Source: Verrucomicrobiota bacterium
Lineage (GTDB): Bacteria; Verrucomicrobiota; Verrucomicrobiia; Chthoniobacterales; UBA10450
Reading direction: 5' to 3'
Length of the DNA: 9,282 bases
Assembly: GCA_003219945.1 (NCBI GenBank)
Contig: QHQV01000059.1
Location: 1 to 9,282, forward strand
The notes beneath the pieces were generated by a model. That model was not told the origin of the DNA and searched no databases. It was given only the letters and a program-made list of their open reading frames with translations. This document shows positions 5,822 through 9,282 of the stretch, in pieces (position 1 is the stretch's first letter; every line of letters begins with the position of its first letter). Made by a program: the position numbers and the translations under genes.

Positions 5822-6283
5822 TCAATCTGAGCTTATTTTAAATTCGATCTTCACAATTTTTGCCCTTCGTCCGTCCTCGAGTGTAATCCAGTCGCCTATG
5901 TCCGCATTTAGCAGCGCCTTGCCTACCGGGGAAATCCAGCTGACGGCGTCGCGTTCATTATTGAGTTCGTCGACACCGACGATCGTAAACATCTCTGTTT
6001 CGCCTGTTTTATCCTTGACCGTCACCGTTGCGCCGAACGTGACGCTGTTCCACGGCGCTTTCGGAACATCGACAACGCGGCGCGCTGCCAGAATCTGCTC
6101 TAATTCGATGCTGCGCTCGCTGCTCGCGGTTGCTACGCGAAGTTTCTTCTGTTCGTCCTGCAAACGCTTTGCGCCGCGCGCGGTGATGTAATTGGTTGCT
6201 CCCGGAGGCAGTCCCGACGCTGATCGCTTCCGTCCGCTGCGCTCCGGAGGATCGACATCTTCTTTAATAAACGCCCTGCTCAT
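5822..6283 (-). CDS. GreA/GreB-family transcription factor with shortened coiled coil
   Basis: The C-terminal half (about residues 79-150 of 153) is the FKBP-like RNA-polymerase-binding domain of the Gre family. It runs VTFGATVTVKD, IVGVDELNNERDAVSWISPVGKALL and then the IGDWI segment. The N-terminus MSRAFIKEDVDPPE followed by LPPGATNYITARGAKRL matches a GreA/GreB-like group common in Myxococcota, Bacteroidota and Verrucomicrobiota. In E. coli GreA and GreB the coiled coil spans about 70 residues and carries acidic tip residues (Asp41, Glu44) that drive transcript cleavage. Here only about 38 residues (35-72) are available and no D-x-x-E-N tip is seen. Cleavage activity is therefore doubtful, and an Rnk-like or competitor role is possible. 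The frame opens at 6304, but the Met at 6283 matches the family start. The last 90 bases before this gene follow the split permease on the same strand. Confidence 0.82.
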   Translation of the reverse strand: MSRAFIKEDVDPPERSGRKRSASGLPPGATNYITARGAKRLQDEQKKLRVATASSERSIELEQILAARRVVDVPKAPWNSVTFGATVTVKDKTGETEMFTIVGVDELNNERDAVSWISPVGKALLNADIGDWITLEDGRRAKIVKIEFKISSD

Positions 6284-6376
6284 CCAGAAAAGTATCGCCG
6301 CCACCGCCTCGCGCGTCTTTCGGAAAGAGAGATCCGCGCTTGGCGTGGCAGCCGCTCTGGCACGAATGTTAGCGAC

Positions 6377-7084
6377 TTACTCCGCGCGCAAGGCAATCAT
6401 CGGTTCGACACGACTAGCTCTGCGCGCGGGGATCCAGCAGGCGAGAAAGGCGATCCCGAGCAAGAGTAAGGTGACACACGTAAAGGTGATCGGATCGGAA
6501 GTGCTCACGCCATAGAGCAGGCTCTTCATCATGCTGGCGCCGCCGAAAGCGATGAGTAGCCCGCATGACGACCCAACCGCGGCGAGCAACATGCCTTGTT
6601 TTAAAATGAGCTTCTGCACGTCGGAAAGCTGTGCGCCAAGCGCCATGCGCAATCCGATCTCGCGCGTGCGTCCCGCGACAACGTGCGACATCACACCATA
6701 GATGCCGACCGCTGAAAGAATCAGAGCGAGCACACCGAAACTGCCGAGCGCGATCGCGGCCATGCGCGCAGGGAAAAGTGATGTGCCCATGTGTTCCTTC
6801 AGCGTCTTTGCTGCGTAAACGGAAATCGAGGGATCGAGGTTCTGGACTACCCCGCTCAACGCGGCTAACACCTGCCGCGGATGGTCGTGCGTGCGGGCGA
6901 CGAGCGTAACCGTACCGCTGTAATCCTGATATAGAGGCGTATACAACGCTGGCTTGGGATCTTCGCCTAACGAGTTGTATTTTCCGTCGGGCACAACGCC
7001 AACAATTTCGAAAAACGGATCCTTAGGTCCATGCCAGTTGAAGCGCCGGCCAATCGGGTCCTGTCCATTGAAGAACTTTTTCAC
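6377..7084 (-). CDS. ADOP-type ABC transporter permease, C-terminal part (frame-split)
   Basis: This 235-residue frame continues the permease encoded by 7081-8829. It starts at GTG 7084 and overlaps the previous stop as GTGA. It opens in the middle of the second periplasmic MacB-like domain (KKFFNGQDPIGRRF, then EIVGVVPDGKYNSLGE). The second FtsX domain follows, with membrane segments near 107-134, 160-184 and 199-219, the conserved TREIGLRMALGA and the closing WIPARRASRVEPMIALRAE. Intact members of this family carry both halves in one chain of about 800 residues. The conserved RVAIVNE-like stretch that usually precedes this point is missing from both frames, so a small deletion is the likely cause. 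The overlap could allow reinitiation and a two-chain protein, but loss of function is more likely. Confidence 0.85.
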   Translation of the reverse strand: MKKFFNGQDPIGRRFNWHGPKDPFFEIVGVVPDGKYNSLGEDPKPALYTPLYQDYSGTVTLVARTHDHPRQVLAALSGVVQNLDPSISVYAAKTLKEHMGTSLFPARMAAIALGSFGVLALILSAVGIYGVMSHVVAGRTREIGLRMALGAQLSDVQKLILKQGMLLAAVGSSCGLLIAFGGASMMKSLLYGVSTSDPITFTCVTLLLLGIAFLACWIPARRASRVEPMIALRAE

Positions 7085-8829
7085 AAAGGTTCCTTCTTGT
7101 TTTCATCGTCGCGAAAATCGCGGCCGCGCAGTGGAATACCCATCACATCGAAATATCCGGGGCTGCTTTCGATCGGGATCGCGATCCCCAATGAGCTCGC
7201 GCCTTTGAACTCCGTCCCTTCGATGTAAATCGTGCTGTTATTGTAATTGAGACCGAGCGGAAGGTAATCAGTAAGCGCGGCATTTTCGATTTGTGGCAGC
7301 GCCTGCGCACGCTCAAGCACTTGCTTCTGAAACGCGCGGCCGCGTTGCTCGTCATAGCCTTGCAAGCTGACGTCGAACGAAATCGCGACCGCATTTTCCG
7401 GATTGAACCCGGGGCGCATCTTCTGAGCGGCTTGCAGACTGCGCACGATGAGACCGGCGCTAATGAGCAGAACTAACGAAAGGCTGACTTGCGCGACAAC
7501 AAGTAAGTTGCGCAAACGCGAGCGACGGAACCCTCCCATCGATGATTCGTCTTTCAACGCGGGCACAAGTTGCGGCTTCGACGATTGCAATGCCGGAATG
7601 AGACTGAAGAGTACTCCCGTCGCGATCGAGAGGAATAGCGCGAAGGTGAGCACACGCCAGTCGGTACGCAGATCGAAGAGCAAAGTAACGTCGCTCGGCA
7701 AGCGAATGCCTCGCACAGCGCTATTAATTGCCGCAGCGAGGAATACGCCGGACGCGCCACCGCTCAGTGAAATGAGAAGACTCTCAGTGAGCAGTTGTCT
7801 GACGAGTCGTTGCTGGCTTGCGCCGACCGCAAGGCGGACGGCAATTTCCCGTCGCCGTTCCGTCGCGCGCGCGAGCAGCAGATTGGCAAGGTTCACGCAC
7901 GCGAGCAAAATCACGAGCGCACCCACACCCGCAAGCACTCCAGTAAAGGCGAAGACCGAATTCGCAATATCGGGAATGAACAAGCCGGGTTTGCCGAGCC
8001 GAATGCCGCGCCCGACGTTCTCCGGATAATCCTGCGCGAGCTTCGCAGTAAGCGTCTCGAGCGCAGCCTTCGCTTGCGCGAATGACACGCCAGGCTTCAG
8101 GCGACCGACAGTGAAGAGATTGTTCGAGTCGCGCTTGTCGATCCACCTGCTCCCGGGTTCGATCGTCTTCGCCATCATTACCGGAACGAACATCTCCGGA
8201 TCATAGGCGACCTCAGTGCCAACAAATCCCTTCGGAGCAACGCCGATAATCACAAACGGGCGGCTGTTGAGCTCAAAGGTCCTCCCCACGACGGCCGGAT
8301 CGCCGCCGAAGCGGCGTTGCCAGCAGTTGTAACTAATCACGGCAACGGGATGTGAATCGGGCGTCTGATCTTCTTCGGGCAAAAATGAACGTCCGAGCAT
8401 TGGCTTCACGCCGAGGACATCGAAGTAATTCCCAGAGACAAGATACCCCCACACGCGCTGGCTGGAGTTGTTGACTGTGAGACTGCTGACGACAAGGCGA
8501 TAAACGAATAAGCCGGAGAAGACGGTGTTGCGATCGCGGTAGTCTTTGTAATTTGGGTACGACTGCAGCGACCATTCCGCGCCGTTGTGCAGTGTGCCGT
8601 AAAGCTCGACCAATTGCGAAGGCTCCTTTACGGCGAGCGGCCGCAGCAAAGCCGTATCCACCAAACTAAAGATTGAAGTGTTCGCCCCAATGCCGAGTGC
8701 CATGGAAGTAATGGCGAGCGCGGCAAAGCCGCGTTGTTTCATGAGTTGGCGAAAGCCGAAGCGGATATCCCGCAGAAGTGTTTCCATAAACCGCGCGAGG
8801 TTCTGCATTGTGAGATGCATCCCAGGCAC
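7081..8829 (-). CDS. ADOP-type ABC transporter permease, N-terminal part (frame-split)
   Basis: This is an acidobacterial duplicated orphan permease: MacB-like periplasmic and FtsX membrane domains repeated twice, usually without a linked ATPase gene, and none is seen here. The 582 residues hold the first membrane segment (about 35-60, with ALGIGANTSIFSLVD), the first periplasmic domain (about 65-270), an FtsX domain with segments near 293-320, 347-372 and 392-414 and the REIAVRLAVGAS motif, a further segment (441-464), and the beginning of the second periplasmic domain. It stops after DFRDDENKKEPL, where the family normally continues with an RVAIVNE-like sequence. The next frame resumes at VKKFFNGQDPIG. 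The start is uncertain: Met at 8787 (METLLRDIRFGFRQL) is the usual family beginning, and Met at 8808 or 8829 are possible. No ribosome binding site decides it. Substrate is unknown. Confidence 0.88.
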   Translation of the reverse strand: MPGMHLTMQNLARFMETLLRDIRFGFRQLMKQRGFAALAITSMALGIGANTSIFSLVDTALLRPLAVKEPSQLVELYGTLHNGAEWSLQSYPNYKDYRDRNTVFSGLFVYRLVVSSLTVNNSSQRVWGYLVSGNYFDVLGVKPMLGRSFLPEEDQTPDSHPVAVISYNCWQRRFGGDPAVVGRTFELNSRPFVIIGVAPKGFVGTEVAYDPEMFVPVMMAKTIEPGSRWIDKRDSNNLFTVGRLKPGVSFAQAKAALETLTAKLAQDYPENVGRGIRLGKPGLFIPDIANSVFAFTGVLAGVGALVILLACVNLANLLLARATERRREIAVRLAVGASQQRLVRQLLTESLLISLSGGASGVFLAAAINSAVRGIRLPSDVTLLFDLRTDWRVLTFALFLSIATGVLFSLIPALQSSKPQLVPALKDESSMGGFRRSRLRNLLVVAQVSLSLVLLISAGLIVRSLQAAQKMRPGFNPENAVAISFDVSLQGYDEQRGRAFQKQVLERAQALPQIENAALTDYLPLGLNYNNSTIYIEGTEFKGASSLGIAIPIESSPGYFDVMGIPLRGRDFRDDENKKEPL

Positions 8830-8905
8830 GCTTTGGATTCAGGAAATTCGACTTTGAAAATCCGCAATCGGATCGTTTCGGCTAACAGCGTCGAGAATCC
8901 GAAGT

Positions 8906-9282
8906 TTATATATCCACGATCTTGGTCCGCACCTTGTCTTTGGTGGCGCTGCTTTTCTTGATGAGATGATCGAGTACAAGCTTAAACCGCCGGATCTCTC
9001 GAGCTTCCACCAGTTTCTCCTTCTGGTCGCTTCCGACGTGGCTGAGCTTAAGGAACTCCGTGACCGTCTGGTGCAGACTTAGCAGAGTCGTCGGTACATC
9101 TTGCAAGATTGCGGTCTTTCCTGCGCGAAACTTCACGTCGGCGAAGAATTCGTAGGCGCGCGTTTCCGGAGCTTCCACCGAAATCTGCTCCCACTTCCGG
9201 ATATTCTTCGCCGCTGCCACCTTCGCCTTCATGTCATCCGCCGGATCATCTGGAATCAGGACTTGTAACTTGAAGTCCGGGA
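8906..9282 (-). CDS. Unrecognised protein, C-terminal part, open to the right edge
   Basis: The frame is open from the right edge to the stop at 8906. The Met at 9232 is preceded by an open in-frame stretch reading PDFKLQVLIPDDPADD, so the true start probably lies outside the window. The visible 124 or so residues are rich in Lys, Arg, Glu and Ala and look soluble and largely helical, with no membrane segment or signal peptide. Notable stretches are AAKNIRKWEQISVEAPETR, YEFFADVKFRAGKTAILQDV, SLHQTVTEFLKL and KLVEAREIRRFKLVLDHLIKK. I do not recognise the family. Codon usage looks like its neighbours, and the clean open frame supports a real gene. The permease begins about 80 to 120 bases downstream on the same strand, so the two could share a transcript. 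Confidence 0.65.
   Translation of the reverse strand, partial: PDFKLQVLIPDDPADDMKAKVAAAKNIRKWEQISVEAPETRAYEFFADVKFRAGKTAILQDVPTTLLSLHQTVTEFLKLSHVGSDQKEKLVEAREIRRFKLVLDHLIKKSSATKDKVRTKIVDI

Noticed and set aside
8881..8892. GCTAACAGCGTC, identical to part of the palindromic element at 2791-2802 (opposite strand)
   Set aside because: A 12-base match is expected by chance in a window of this size, and the flanking arms of the element are absent.

Overview
The window looks like a stretch of chromosome from a soil bacterium of moderate GC content. It is most likely Verrucomicrobiota (Chthoniobacterales-like) or Acidobacteriota. The lineage is inferred from an orphan duplicated-permease gene (ADOP type, common in those phyla), a small glycine-tailed RRM protein, weak or absent Shine-Dalgarno sequences at most starts, and palindromic and heptamer repeats between genes. 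No rRNA, tRNA, CRISPR array, insertion sequence or phage gene was seen.

Left part (1-1265, + strand): the 3' part of an alpha/beta-hydrolase esterase, then a GFA-family zinc protein. The gap that follows holds a block of seven heptamers and about 60 bp that match the 3' end of the acyl-CoA synthetase gene located 4.4 kb further on. I read this as a relic of a lost paralogue.

Middle part (1266-3157, - strand, transcribed right to left): an RRM RNA-binding protein, translation initiation factor IF-1 (infA), a small zinc-ribbon protein that starts two bases after infA stops, and a delta-9-type fatty-acid desaturase. A 57-bp palindromic element lies between the RRM gene and infA, and a second 49-bp heptamer block lies between the zinc-ribbon and desaturase genes. 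RRM protein, IF-1 and desaturase are each linked to cold adaptation in other bacteria, so a cold-response cluster is a reasonable but untested reading.

Next (3158-4134): a VOC/glyoxalase-fold gene on the - strand, broken by two frameshifts but with a good ribosome binding site, between two stretches with no confident gene. An intact acyl-CoA synthetase (4135-5706, +) follows and converges on a GreA/GreB-like factor with an unusually short coiled coil (5822-6283, -).

Right part (6377-9282, - strand): an ADOP-type ABC transporter permease split into two reading frames that overlap by GTGA, apparently through a small deletion in the second periplasmic domain, and then the C-terminal part of an unrecognised protein that runs off the right edge.

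I do not see a convincing new multi-gene system. The most notable signals are non-coding or decayed: the synthetase tail relic, the two equal-length heptamer blocks flanking the desaturase, the palindromic element in front of infA, and two freshly broken genes.
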